In this document: in pieces, positions 7,770-17,294 of the stretch
Numbering within the stretch: the stretch's first letter is position 1
How the letters are laid out: each line of letters begins with the position of its first letter
NCBI RefSeq assembly: GCF_014217565.1
Contig: NZ_CP043661.1
Span: forward strand, 7,564,001-7,628,000
Direction of reading: 5' to 3'
DNA from: Kribbella qitaiheensis
GTDB taxonomy: Bacteria; Actinomycetota; Actinomycetes; Propionibacteriales; Kribbellaceae
Length of the DNA stretch: 64,000 nt
Notes under the pieces: generated by a model
Told to the model about the DNA's origin: nothing
The model's input: only the letters and a program-made list of their open reading frames with translations
Databases searched by the model: none
Translations under genes and position numbers: made by a program

Positions 7770-8636
7770 ATGACGATTTGGTTGGGGACGCCGTCGGTGG
7801 ACGGGCTGGGTGGGGTGGCTCGTGTGCTGGGCGAGTGGCAGGTGGAGGCGGGGGCGGTGCAGTTGCATCCGGGGGATCTCGGATGGTTCCGGCGGTTCGG
7901 TGGGGAGCGGACCGCGGCGGCTACCCGGGTGTGGGAGCGGGACGGGGAGACTGTCGCCATCGGGCTGCTGGACGAGCCGGATCTGCTGCGGCTGGCGTTC
8001 GCACCGGCGGTGTTCGAGGACGAGGAGCTGGCGGCGCAGGTCGCGGCGGACATCGTCGACCCGAGCCGCGGCGTACTGATCGAGGGCAAGGTGTACGTCG
8101 AGGCGCCGGTCGGTGCCCGGGTGAAGGACCTGTTGTCCAAGGAAGGCTGGGGCATCGACGACCCTTGGACGCCGCTCAAGCGTGAGCTCACGGAGCCGGT
8201 CGAGGATTCAGGCCTCGCGATCGAGGTGATCGCTGCGGAGACCGCGCACATCCGTACTGCGGTTCAGCGGGCCGCGTTCGACGGTTCGACCTTCATCGAG
8301 GAGCGGTGGCACGCGATGGCCGAGGGGGAGCCGTACGCCAATGCGCGGTGCCTCGTCGGCAGGGACGGTCAGGGCGAGCCGGTCGCGGCAGTGACGGTGT
8401 GGTCGGCGGGTCCGGGGAAGCCCGGCGTGCTGGAGCCGATGGGTGTGCACCGCGACTTCCGCGGCAACGGGTACGGGCAGGCGATCACGCTGGCGGCGGC
8501 CGCGATGCTGCGCGAGCTCGGGTCGTCGAGCGCGCTGGTCCTGACGCCGAGCTTCAACGTCGGTGCCGTCGCCACCTACCGGTCGGCAGGCTTCGAGCCG
8601 CTGCCCGAAACCCACGACCAGGTGCGCTCCGGCTAG
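7770..8636 (+). CDS. GNAT-family N-acetyltransferase
   Basis: This 288-residue protein ends in a typical GNAT core. VTVWSAGPGKPGVLEPMGV is the beta-4 strand region, HRDFRGNGYGQAITLAAAAM is the acetyl-CoA pyrophosphate loop (R/Q-x-x-G-x-G/A pattern: RGNGYG), and a NVGAVATYRSAGFEPL strand follows. The N-terminal half (residues 1-140) is a second, diverged domain. The acceptor substrate is unknown. The start ATG 7770 follows a G-rich ribosome binding site. The stop overlaps the convergent dipeptidase stop by four bases. Confidence 0.82.
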   Translation: MTIWLGTPSVDGLGGVARVLGEWQVEAGAVQLHPGDLGWFRRFGGERTAAATRVWERDGETVAIGLLDEPDLLRLAFAPAVFEDEELAAQVAADIVDPSRGVLIEGKVYVEAPVGARVKDLLSKEGWGIDDPWTPLKRELTEPVEDSGLAIEVIAAETAHIRTAVQRAAFDGSTFIEERWHAMAEGEPYANARCLVGRDGQGEPVAAVTVWSAGPGKPGVLEPMGVHRDFRGNGYGQAITLAAAAMLRELGSSSALVLTPSFNVGAVATYRSAGFEPLPETHDQVRSG

Positions 8637-9745
8637 CCGGTGGCGTCGTCGGCGGCCCGGAGCACGCGGAGGATGTTGCCGCCGGCAAGCTTCACCAGGT
8701 CCGCGTCGCTCCAGCCGCGGTCGGCGAGGGCGTAGAAGAGCGACGGGTACGACGCGACGTCGGGCAAGCCGGCCGGGAACTCGGGGCAGCCGTCGTAGTC
8801 GCCGCCGAGACCGATGTGGTCGACGCCGGCCACCTCGCGGACGTGCTCGACGTGCGCCACGACGTCCTCCAGGGTGGCCTGCGGCTTCGGCTTGTCGTAC
8901 GCCTCCAGCAGCTTGCGCTGGTCCGCCGGTCGCAGCGGGTCGAGGTCCAGTGAGCCTGCGACCTCCTTCGCCTCGGCGACCCAGTCGACGAACGGCTGCG
9001 AGACGAAGTACGGGACGAAGGTGACCATGCAGACGCCCTCGTTCGCGGCCAGGGTCTGCAGGACGTCGTCGGGCACGTTGCGCGGCACGTCGCAGACGGC
9101 GCGCGCGGAGGAGTGGCTGAAGATCACCGGTGCGCTGGTCACCCGGAGCGCGTCGCGCATGGTGTCCGCGGAGACGTGCGAGAGGTCGACGAGCATGCCG
9201 ATCCGGTTCATCTCCCGGACGACGTCCTCGCCGAAGGAGTTCAGTCCGCCGAGCACCGGTTCGTCGGTGGCCGAGTCGGCCCACGGCACGTTGTTGTTGT
9301 GGGTGAGCGTCATGTAGCGCACGCCGAGCGACCGCATCACCCGCAGTACGGGCAGGGAGCTGTCGATCGAGTGGCCGCCCTCCATCCCCATCAGGGAGGC
9401 GACCTTGCGGTCCTTGAACGCGGTCTCTACCTCGTCGGCGGTCGACGTCAGCGCGAGCGAGTCGGGGAACCGCGCGACCAGCTTCTGGACGAAGTCGACC
9501 TGCTCGAAGGTCCGCTTCACCGCGTGCTCGTCGTCCGGCACCCACAGGGACCAGAACTGCGCGCCGACCTGGCCGACCCGCAGCCGGGGCAGATCCGTGG
9601 TGAGCTGGGGCACGCCGACGCTGAGATCGTGCGCGTCCAGGTCGTACTCACACAGTTCGTAGAAGGCGATCGGCAGGTCGTTGTGACCGTCGATCAGCGG
9701 ATTGTCCTGCAGCAGACCCTGCACCCGGGCAACACTCGTCGTCAT
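8633..9745 (-). CDS. membrane dipeptidase-type peptidase, family M19
   Basis: This 370-residue enzyme is related to renal dipeptidase and hydrolyses dipeptides with a binuclear zinc site. The expected ligands are visible: LIDGHNDLP (His-x-Asp) near residue 20, MEGGHS near 125, VDLSHVS and IFSHSSAR around 190-215, and GLGGDYDG near 310. The length is normal and no signal peptide is present, so the product is probably cytoplasmic. Its start lies 80 bases from hisI, in divergent orientation, so the two probably share the spacer as a promoter region. Confidence 0.93.
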   Translation of the reverse strand: MTTSVARVQGLLQDNPLIDGHNDLPIAFYELCEYDLDAHDLSVGVPQLTTDLPRLRVGQVGAQFWSLWVPDDEHAVKRTFEQVDFVQKLVARFPDSLALTSTADEVETAFKDRKVASLMGMEGGHSIDSSLPVLRVMRSLGVRYMTLTHNNNVPWADSATDEPVLGGLNSFGEDVVREMNRIGMLVDLSHVSADTMRDALRVTSAPVIFSHSSARAVCDVPRNVPDDVLQTLAANEGVCMVTFVPYFVSQPFVDWVAEAKEVAGSLDLDPLRPADQRKLLEAYDKPKPQATLEDVVAHVEHVREVAGVDHIGLGGDYDGCPEFPAGLPDVASYPSLFYALADRGWSDADLVKLAGGNILRVLRAADDATG

Positions 9746-9825
9746 CCGGCCATCCTGTCAGGGTTGTCCGTCCCGCGCTCGGGGGGCTGGTCGGAGCGGA
9801 CCGGCCGATCGGGGACAATGGACGG

Positions 9826-10155
9826 GTGAGCATCGAGGATCTGACCTTCGACTCGGCCGGACTCATCCCCGCCGTGGTGCAGCAGCACGACACCCGCGAG
9901 GTTCTGATGGTCGGCTGGATGGACGCCGAAGCGGTACGCCGTACCGCGGAGACCGGCTGGAGCACGTTCTGGTCGCGCAGCCGCCAGGAGTACTGGGTGA
10001 AGGGCGAGACCAGCGGCCATCGCCAGCAGGTCAAGCAGATCCTGGTCGACTGTGACGCCGACACCCTGCTCGTCCTGGTCGACTCCGAAGGCCCCGCCTG
10101 CCACACCGGCACCCGTAGCTGCTTCGAACACGGCGAGATCGAGGTCACCGCATGA
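9826..10155 (+). CDS. hisI: phosphoribosyl-AMP cyclohydrolase
   Basis: HisI opens the adenine ring of phosphoribosyl-AMP, the third step of histidine synthesis. The 109-residue product has the metal-binding signature DCDADTLL (Asp-Cys-Asp-x-Asp), the zinc Cys/His motif GPACHTGTRSCF, and the SRSRQEYWVKGETSGH substrate region. It is a stand-alone cyclohydrolase without a fused HisE. The start is GTG 9826. Its stop overlaps the trpE ATG (ATGA), joining histidine and tryptophan genes in one transcript, as is usual in actinobacteria. Confidence 0.96.
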   Translation: MSIEDLTFDSAGLIPAVVQQHDTREVLMVGWMDAEAVRRTAETGWSTFWSRSRQEYWVKGETSGHRQQVKQILVDCDADTLLVLVDSEGPACHTGTRSCFEHGEIEVTA

Positions 10156-11645
10156 GCACCGCCCCCGACCTGGAGACGTTCCGCGAGTACGCCAAGGATC
10201 GCCGGGTCATCCCGGTCACCCGCCGGCTGCTGGCGGACGCCGAGACCCCGATCGGCGTCTACGGCAAGCTCGCCGCCGAGCGCGAGGGTACCTTCCTGCT
10301 CGAGTCGGCCGAGAATGGCGGCGTCTGGTCGCGGTACTCGTTCATCGGTGTCCGGTCCGCCGCGACGCTGACCGAGCGCGACGGCCAAGCCATCTGGACC
10401 GGCAACCCGCCGGTCGGACTGCCGGAGACCGGTGACCCGCTCCAGGCACTCCGCGAGACGCTGGAGATCCTGCACACGCCGCGACTGCCCGGCTTGCCTC
10501 CGTTGACCGGAGGCATGGTCGGCTTCCTCGGGTACGACGCGGTCCGCCGGCTGGAACGGTTGCCGGACACAACGACCGACGATCTCGGCCTGCCCGAGCT
10601 GACGTTCCTGTTCGCGACCGATCTGGCCGCGCTCGACCACGAGACCGGCGAGGTCTGGCTGATCGCGAACGCGGTCAACTGGGACGACTCCGACGAGCGC
10701 GTCGACGAGTCGTACGCCGACGCCGTCCGCCGGCTGGACGCGATGGAGCGCGACCTGGCCCAGCCGACCCCGTCGTACGTCGTACATGCGGATCGCCAGG
10801 CGCAGCCGGATCCGCATCGGCAGCGGTCGAGCGCGGAGTACAGGGAGGCCGTCGAGACCGCCAAGGAGGAGATCCGGGCGGGCGAGGCGTTCCAGATCGT
10901 CGTGTCGCAACGGTTCGAGCTGCAGACGAAGGCGAGCGCGCTCGACATCTACCGCGTGCTGCGGAGGTCGAACCCGAGTCCCTACATGTACCTCGTCCGG
11001 CTGGATGGTTTCGACATCGTCGGGTCCAGCCCCGAGGCGCTGGTGAAGGTCACCGACAACAAGGTGATCCTGCACCCGATCGCGGGCACCCGGCCGCGGG
11101 GCGCGACGCCGGAGGAGGACCACGCGCTGGAGGAGGAGCTCAAGGCCGACGCCAAGGAGCGTGCCGAGCACCTGATGCTGGTGGACCTCGGCCGCAACGA
11201 CGTGGGCCGCGTCTGCGCGCCCGGCACGGTCGAGGTGGTCGACTTCATGGACGTCCGCCGCTACAGCCACGTGATGCACCTCGAATCGACCGTGACAGGC
11301 CGATTGGCCGCGGGCAAGACAGCGTTCGACGCGCTCACCGCGGCCTTCCCGGCCGGCACGCTCTCGGGCGCACCGAAGCCGCGCGCGATGGAGATCATCG
11401 ACAAGCTCGAAGTCACCCGTCGCGGGGTCTACGGCGGCGTCGTCGGTTACCTCGACTTCGCCGGTGACGCCGACACAGCGATCGCCATCCGTACTGCGGT
11501 CCTTCGCGGCACCACCGCCTACGTTCAGGCAGGCGCGGGCATCGTCGCCGACTCGGACCCGGCTTCGGAAGACGCCGAGTGCCGGACCAAGGCGGCCGCG
11601 GTGCTGAACGCAATCGCCGTCGCCGGAACGTTCTCCGAGATCTGA
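10152..11645 (+). CDS. trpE: anthranilate synthase component I
   Basis: TrpE converts chorismate to anthranilate with ammonia from the TrpG subunit; trpG is not in the window. At 497 residues it has normal length. It shows the FLLES tryptophan-feedback motif near residue 45, GSSPEALVKV, PIAGTRPRG, EHLMLVDLGRNDVGRV and GTLSGAPKPRAMEI of the chorismate-binding domain. It begins the trp part of the operon, overlapping hisI by four bases, and its stop shares one base with the next start. I see no leader peptide or attenuator in front of it, since translation runs straight on from hisI. Confidence 0.97.
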   Translation: MSTAPDLETFREYAKDRRVIPVTRRLLADAETPIGVYGKLAAEREGTFLLESAENGGVWSRYSFIGVRSAATLTERDGQAIWTGNPPVGLPETGDPLQALRETLEILHTPRLPGLPPLTGGMVGFLGYDAVRRLERLPDTTTDDLGLPELTFLFATDLAALDHETGEVWLIANAVNWDDSDERVDESYADAVRRLDAMERDLAQPTPSYVVHADRQAQPDPHRQRSSAEYREAVETAKEEIRAGEAFQIVVSQRFELQTKASALDIYRVLRRSNPSPYMYLVRLDGFDIVGSSPEALVKVTDNKVILHPIAGTRPRGATPEEDHALEEELKADAKERAEHLMLVDLGRNDVGRVCAPGTVEVVDFMDVRRYSHVMHLESTVTGRLAAGKTAFDALTAAFPAGTLSGAPKPRAMEIIDKLEVTRRGVYGGVVGYLDFAGDADTAIAIRTAVLRGTTAYVQAGAGIVADSDPASEDAECRTKAAAVLNAIAVAGTFSEI

Positions 11646-12175
11646 TGCGCCCACAACGGCTGGTGGACCTGCTGACCCTCGTAGCCCTTGTGCTGCTTGC
11701 CCTGTCGGGTTATCTGACCTGGTCGAGCGCCGATCCCGGCAGTGGCCGGCCGAAGGTGAACTTCAGCGGCTACACCGTTTCGCACGCGCCGGTGACGCTG
11801 GCTCTTGCCGCAGTGGTCGCCGTGATCGTCACCAAGCTGGCCGGTACTGCGTTGCGCCGCGTGATCGCGGGCCTCTTGGTGTTCATGGGCGCAGCGGCTG
11901 TCGGCGTCGCCCTGCAAGTGCGACCGAGTGCCAGTGAGCTGGGCAGGCTTCGGCCCGAGCTCAGCCAGGCCGTGACGGACCACGTCGCGCTGAGCACCGG
12001 ACCTGCTCCGTGGCTCGCGCTGGCAGGGGGTCTCGCGCTGTTCGCGGCGGGTGTCATCGCAGTACTGACCGCACATCGGTGGCGGCGCCCCACGGCCCGC
12101 TACGAGCGCGATCCGGCCGCGACACCGGCCGATCAATGGAAGGCGATCGACGCGGGTGAGGACCCGACGATCTGA
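11645..12175 (+). CDS. trp-operon-associated membrane protein (TIGR02234)
   Basis: This 176-residue membrane protein has four hydrophobic segments (about residues 8-26, 46-68, 74-92 and 123-145). It matches the actinobacterial family found between trpE and trpC, with LSGYLTW in the first helix and a Trp-containing cytoplasmic tail (PADQWKAID). Its biochemical role is unknown; the conserved position suggests a link to tryptophan or indole handling. ATG 11645 overlaps the trpE stop by one base. Confidence 0.85.
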   Translation: MRPQRLVDLLTLVALVLLALSGYLTWSSADPGSGRPKVNFSGYTVSHAPVTLALAAVVAVIVTKLAGTALRRVIAGLLVFMGAAAVGVALQVRPSASELGRLRPELSQAVTDHVALSTGPAPWLALAGGLALFAAGVIAVLTAHRWRRPTARYERDPAATPADQWKAIDAGEDPTI

Positions 12176-12228
12176 GTTCGGCGGGCTACCGCCACAATAG
12201 GACGGGACGACAACGAGGAGTGGCGCCA

Positions 12229-12492
12229 ATGGTGGAGAATACGACCGCGGATCAAGCGGCGACTTACGAGAGCGAAGAAGCTCACGCGGGCGGCCTGCAC
12301 GGCAGCACTCCGGCGGCGTGGACCGCCGTGGTGATCGTGCTCGTCGGCTTCACTCTCGGCGCCATCGCCATGGTGATGGGCCCGAACTGGGTGTTGTTCT
12401 GGATCTCCGCCGCGATCGCCGTAGCCGGTGGTCTGGTCGGCAAGGTGATGCAGCTGCTCGGCTTCGGTGCCAAGTCCAGCGACCACCACTGA
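12229..12492 (+). CDS. HGxxPAAW-motif small membrane protein
   Basis: This 87-residue protein has two membrane segments (about residues 29-48 and 53-77). The motif HGSTPAAW just before the first one defines an actinobacterial family found next to trp genes. The start ATG 12229 is preferred because GAGGAG sits 8 bases upstream; GTG 12220 overlaps that site. The function is unknown. It lies 53 bases after the TIGR02234 gene and 16 bases before trpC. Confidence 0.82.
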   Translation: MVENTTADQAATYESEEAHAGGLHGSTPAAWTAVVIVLVGFTLGAIAMVMGPNWVLFWISAAIAVAGGLVGKVMQLLGFGAKSSDHH

Positions 12493-12508
12493 CGGACGGA
12501 CCACAGAC

Positions 12509-13316
12509 ATGACTGTGCTTGACGACATTCTCGCCGGGGTCCGGGAGGACCTCGCGGAGCGCCAGGCGCGGGTCAGCCTGGACGACCTGAAGCAGGAAGC
12601 GCAGCGCAAACCCGACGCCAAGGACCCGATGCCGGTGTTCCGCGGCGACGGGATCGCGATCATCGCCGAGGTGAAGCGGTCCAGCCCGTCCAAGGGCGCG
12701 CTGGCCGACATCGCCGATCCGGCGGCGCTGGCTTTCGAGTACGCCGAGGGTGGTGCCGCGGCGATCAGCGTGCTGACCGAGCAGCGCCGGTTCGGCGGCA
12801 GCCTGGAGGATCTGCGCGCCGTTCGCGGCCGCGTCGACGTGCCGGTCCTGCGCAAGGACTTCATCGTCTCCTCGTACCAGCTCTGGGAGGCGCGCGCGGG
12901 CCGGCGCCGACATGGTGCTGCTGATCGCGGCGGCGCTCGAGCAGGAGGCGCTCGTCTCGCTGATCGAGCGGGCCACCTCGATCGGGCTGACCCCGCTGGT
13001 GGAAGTGCACGACACCGAGGAGACCCTGCGTTCGGTGGACGCCGGGGCCCAGCTGATCGGCGTCAACAACCGCAATCTGAAGACGCTCGAGATCGACCGC
13101 GACACGTTCGCCCGGGTCGCTCCGTCGATCCCGACCAACCTGGTCCGGGTGGCGGAGTCCGGCGTCCGCGGGCCGCATGATGTAATCGAGTTCGCGCGCG
13201 CCGGGGCCGATGTCGTCCTCGTCGGTGAAACCCTGGTGACCGGCCGCGATCCGCGCGCCTCGGTCGCCGATCTCGTCGCTGCGGGATCGCACCCCGCCAT
13301 CCAGCAGCGTCACTAA
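12509..13316 (+). CDS. trpC: indole-3-glycerol-phosphate synthase, +1 frameshift
   Basis: TrpC closes the indole ring of 1-(o-carboxyphenylamino)-deoxyribulose phosphate. The first frame (from ATG 12509) gives IAEVKRSSPSKG and LRKDFIVSSYQLWEARA. The rest, VLLIAAALE, LVEVHD, GVNNRNLKT and VAESGV, continues one base later. Removing one G from the GGG at 12898-12900 (observed GGGCCGG, expected GGCCGG) restores a 268-residue enzyme of normal length with all catalytic Lys and Glu residues. A real loss is unlikely in an otherwise intact trp operon, and the same error pattern recurs in other genes of the window. Confidence 0.93.
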
Positions 13317-13324
13317 GACGTCGG

Positions 13325-13350
13325 ATTTCCCCTGCTCCGGCAGGGGAAAT
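13325..13350. terminator. intercistronic hairpin between trpC and trpB
   Basis: Perfect 10-pair stem ATTTCCCCTG / CAGGGGAAAT with loop CTCCGG, 9 bases after the trpC stop and 19 before the trpB ATG. No T run follows, so it may be a processing or stability element rather than a true stop. Confidence 0.6.
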
Positions 13351-13368
13351 TCACTGGAAGGCGAACCC

Positions 13369-14574
<1,206 letters not shown>

Positions 14575-14578
<4 letters not shown>

Positions 14579-15399
14579 GCGAGTTGGTTGCCCTCGGCAA
14601 CGCCGGGTCCGCGATCCGGAAGGCCAACGACGAAGGCAGGGCCGCCCTCGTCGCGTACCTGCCGGCCGGTTACCCGACCATCGCGGGCGGCGTCGACGCG
14701 ATCAAGGCGCTGGTCGACGGTGGCGCCGATGTGATCGAGATCGGCCTGCCGTACAGCGACCCGGTGATGGACGGCGTGACGATCCAGCGCGCCGCCGAGA
14801 TCGCGCTCGCCCAGGGACTCCGCACTCGCGACGTGCTCAGCACGGTCGAGCAGGTCGCCTCGTACTCCGCGGTGCCGGTGCTCGTGATGACGTATTGGAA
14901 CCCGGTCGAGCGGTACGGCGTGGACCGGTTCGCGGCGGATCTCGCGGCGGCCGGGGGAGCGGGCCTGATCACGCCCGACCTGATCCCCGACGAAGGTCCC
15001 GAGTGGATCGCGGCTGCGGACAAGAACGAGCTGGACAAGGTGTTCCTGGTCTCGCCGTCCTCCACCGACAAGCGGATCGCGATGACCACGGCGAACTGCC
15101 GCGGTTTCGTCTACGCGACGGCTGTGATGGGTGTCACCGGAGCGCGCGACCAGGCTTCCGATCTGGCCGCGCCGCTGGTGGCCCGGACCAAGGCGACCAC
15201 GGAGATCCCGGTCGGGGTCGGCCTCGGGGTCTCCAACGGGGACCAGGCCGCGGGCGTGGCGGCGTACGCGGACGCGGTGATCGTCGGTTCGGCTTTCGTG
15301 AAGGCGCTCGACGCGGGTGGCGCTGCCGGCGTACGGGAGCTGACCGCGAGCCTGGCCGAGGGCGTCCGGCGGGAACCCCGGGCCGCCGCCAACCGTTAG
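14575..15399 (+). CDS. trpA: tryptophan synthase alpha chain
   Basis: TrpA cleaves indole-3-glycerol phosphate and passes indole to TrpB. The 274-residue TIM barrel has YLPAGYP, then EIGLPYSDPVMDG with the catalytic Glu and Asp (about residues 56 and 67), the phosphate-binding GVGLGVSNGDQ and IVGSAFVKAL. The start ATG 14575 is set by the overlap with the trpB stop. It ends the trp operon proper, and the SCO1-like gene follows after only 7 bases. Confidence 0.97.
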
Positions 15400-15406
15400 A
15401 CCCGCT

Positions 15407-16069
15407 GTGAGTCGAAATCGGAACGCGGCCATTTTCTTCGCCGCGGTGGCTCTGCTTGCCCTGGTGGGTTGCAGTGGCGGTCAGAAGCAGACAGCGGACA
15501 ACCCCGGCGGAGCGATCATCCGTACGCCGGCAGGTGATCCGAACGGGTTGCGTGGGGCAACGCTGGACCGGCCCTACGCGTTACCGGCCAAGTCGCTGAC
15601 CGATACCGACGGCAACGAGTTCAACCTGGTCACCTCGACGAAGAAGCCGGTCACGCTGGTGTTCTTCGGCTACACGAACTGTCCGGACGTCTGTCCGACC
15701 GTGATGGCCGATGTGGCCTCCGCGCTGACCAAGCTGGACGAGTCGGTCCGCAAGCAGGTCCAGTTGCTGTTCATCACGACGGACCCGGCCCGAGACAGTG
15801 GGCCGGTGATCCGGAAGTACCTGGACCGGTTCGACCCGTCGTTCGTCGGGCTGACTGGCTCGCTGGCGTCGATCAAGGACATCGCGAAGGCCGTCGGCGT
15901 ACCGGTCGAGGGCATGCAGAAGCTGCCCTCGGGTGGGTACGAGGTCGGCCACGGCGCGCAGGTGATCGGCTTCGGCGCGAACGACAAGGCGAACGTGCTG
16001 TGGCTGTCGAACGCGGCGATCGGCGATCTCGCGCACGACTTCGGCAAGCTGGTCGCGGACAACCAGTGA
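15407..16069 (+). CDS. SCO1/SenC-family copper chaperone lipoprotein
   Basis: This 220-residue lipoprotein has an N-terminal signal with lipobox LVGC (Cys22) and a thioredoxin fold. The copper motif is YTNCPDVCPTVM (CxxxC, near residue 90), and a downstream His (GYEVGHGAQ, about residue 180) completes the usual site. SCO proteins deliver copper to, or reduce, the CuA centre of cytochrome oxidase. It starts at GTG 15407, close behind trpA, and overlaps the MauE-like gene. Together with the DsbA-like protein it forms an extracytoplasmic redox set. Confidence 0.9.
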   Translation: MSRNRNAAIFFAAVALLALVGCSGGQKQTADNPGGAIIRTPAGDPNGLRGATLDRPYALPAKSLTDTDGNEFNLVTSTKKPVTLVFFGYTNCPDVCPTVMADVASALTKLDESVRKQVQLLFITTDPARDSGPVIRKYLDRFDPSFVGLTGSLASIKDIAKAVGVPVEGMQKLPSGGYEVGHGAQVIGFGANDKANVLWLSNAAIGDLAHDFGKLVADNQ

Positions 16070-16545
16070 AGCTTTGGTTTCCGTGGATGTCGCTTGTTGC
16101 CCGGTTGGTCCTGGGCGGGGTGATGGTGGTGGCCGGCGCGCTCAAGGTCACCGATCCTGAGACGGCCACCCAGGCCGTTCGCGCCTACGACCTGCTGCCG
16201 ACCGCGCTGGATGCCCCGGTCGGCCTGATCCTGCCGTTCCTGGAGATCGCGATCGGCCTGCTGCTGATCGTCGGCTTCGGTGTCCGCTGGGCGGCCTTCG
16301 CCGCCGGTGTCTTCATGGTGGTTTTCATCGCTGCGGTGTCCTCCGCCTGGGCTCGTGGTCTCGCGATCGACTGTGGCTGCTTCGGCGGCGGCGGTCAGGT
16401 CGCGCCCGGCCAGACGAAGTACCTGCAGGAGATCCTGCGGGACGTCGGACTGCTGGTGCTCGCGGGGTGGTTGTGGCTCACCCCGCTGAGCAAGTTCGCG
16501 CTCGAATCGGATCCGCACGTGTCGACAGGAGTAACAGCGTCGTGA
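16066..16545 (+). CDS. MauE/DoxX-family redox membrane protein
   Basis: This 159-residue protein has four membrane segments (about residues 8-26, 47-68, 73-95 and 122-142) and the family motif IDCGCFGGGGQV in a loop. MauE/DoxX proteins support disulfide formation or electron transfer in the envelope, and the CGC pair is probably the redox site. The start is GTG 16066, overlapping the SCO1-like stop (GTGA). Its own stop overlaps the next GTG the same way, so the three genes are translated as a unit. Confidence 0.85.
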   Translation: MKLWFPWMSLVARLVLGGVMVVAGALKVTDPETATQAVRAYDLLPTALDAPVGLILPFLEIAIGLLLIVGFGVRWAAFAAGVFMVVFIAAVSSAWARGLAIDCGCFGGGGQVAPGQTKYLQEILRDVGLLVLAGWLWLTPLSKFALESDPHVSTGVTAS

Positions 16546-17237
16546 GCAAGACCAACGCCCCCGTGAACCCCCTGCTGCCGGAGAAGCGCAAACGGCTCTC
16601 GCCCGGCATCGTCGTCGTGGTGGTGCTGGTGCTCGCCATCGTCGCCGCTGTCGGTGTCGACTACTGGCGCAAGCACTCCAAGGTCGAGGTGACCGCGAGC
16701 GGCAAGCCCGAGCCCACCGTGATCACCGGTCCGGGCACCGACGGCAAGGGTGTCACCGTCGGCAAGGCGGGTGCCAAGACGAACATCGACATGTACTTCG
16801 ACTTCCGCTGCCCGCACTGCGAGGAGTTCGAGCAGGCCACGGGTTCGACCCTGGACCAGTTGGTCGAGGACGGGACGGCCACCATCACGTACTGGCCGCT
16901 GGCGTTCGTCAGCCCGCAGGACTCACCGCGGTTGGCCAATGCGTTCGCCGCTTCGGCCGCGAACGGCAAGGCGCTGAGCTTCGTCGACGCGGTCTACGGC
17001 GACTTCTCCAAGGCGTGGACCACGGATCAGCTGCTCGAGCTCGGCAAGCAACTGGGAGTTGACGACGCGAAGTTCCAGGCCGCTGTGAGCGGCAACACCT
17101 ACGCCGGCTGGCTCGACTCGATCTCGAACGCCTCGAACGACCGCAAGGTCACCGGCACCCCGACCGTGTTCGTCAACGACAAGTTGCTCGACGCCGACAA
17201 GATGACTCCGGACGGCATCAAAGCCGCCGTAGGCTGA
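16542..17237 (+). CDS. DsbA-like thioredoxin-fold protein, membrane anchored
   Basis: This 231-residue protein has one N-terminal membrane anchor (about residues 19-42) and an extracytoplasmic DsbA-type domain. The active site is FDFRCPHCEEF (CPHC), with a cis-proline loop TGTPTVFVN near the end. It is predicted to form or shuffle disulfides outside the membrane, with the MauE-like protein as a possible partner for re-oxidation. GTG 16542 is supported by AGGAG upstream and by the GTGA overlap. Confidence 0.88.
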   Translation: MSKTNAPVNPLLPEKRKRLSPGIVVVVVLVLAIVAAVGVDYWRKHSKVEVTASGKPEPTVITGPGTDGKGVTVGKAGAKTNIDMYFDFRCPHCEEFEQATGSTLDQLVEDGTATITYWPLAFVSPQDSPRLANAFAASAANGKALSFVDAVYGDFSKAWTTDQLLELGKQLGVDDAKFQAAVSGNTYAGWLDSISNASNDRKVTGTPTVFVNDKLLDADKMTPDGIKAAVG

Positions 17238-17294
17238 TCGTGACCGCCTGTTTGTGGTCGCGGTCGGGGCCGTCGAGTAGCGTGCATCCTTGCC

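Noticed and set aside
9746..10151. trp attenuator or T-box before trpE
   Set aside because: trpE overlaps hisI by four bases, and no Trp-rich leader or T-box core is visible upstream of hisI.
9648..11654. Long minus-strand frame (668 codons) over hisI and trpE, and similar antisense frames over gltB, trpB, liv genes and pyk
   Set aside because: They are shadows of real genes caused by high-GC codon bias; no family motif is visible.
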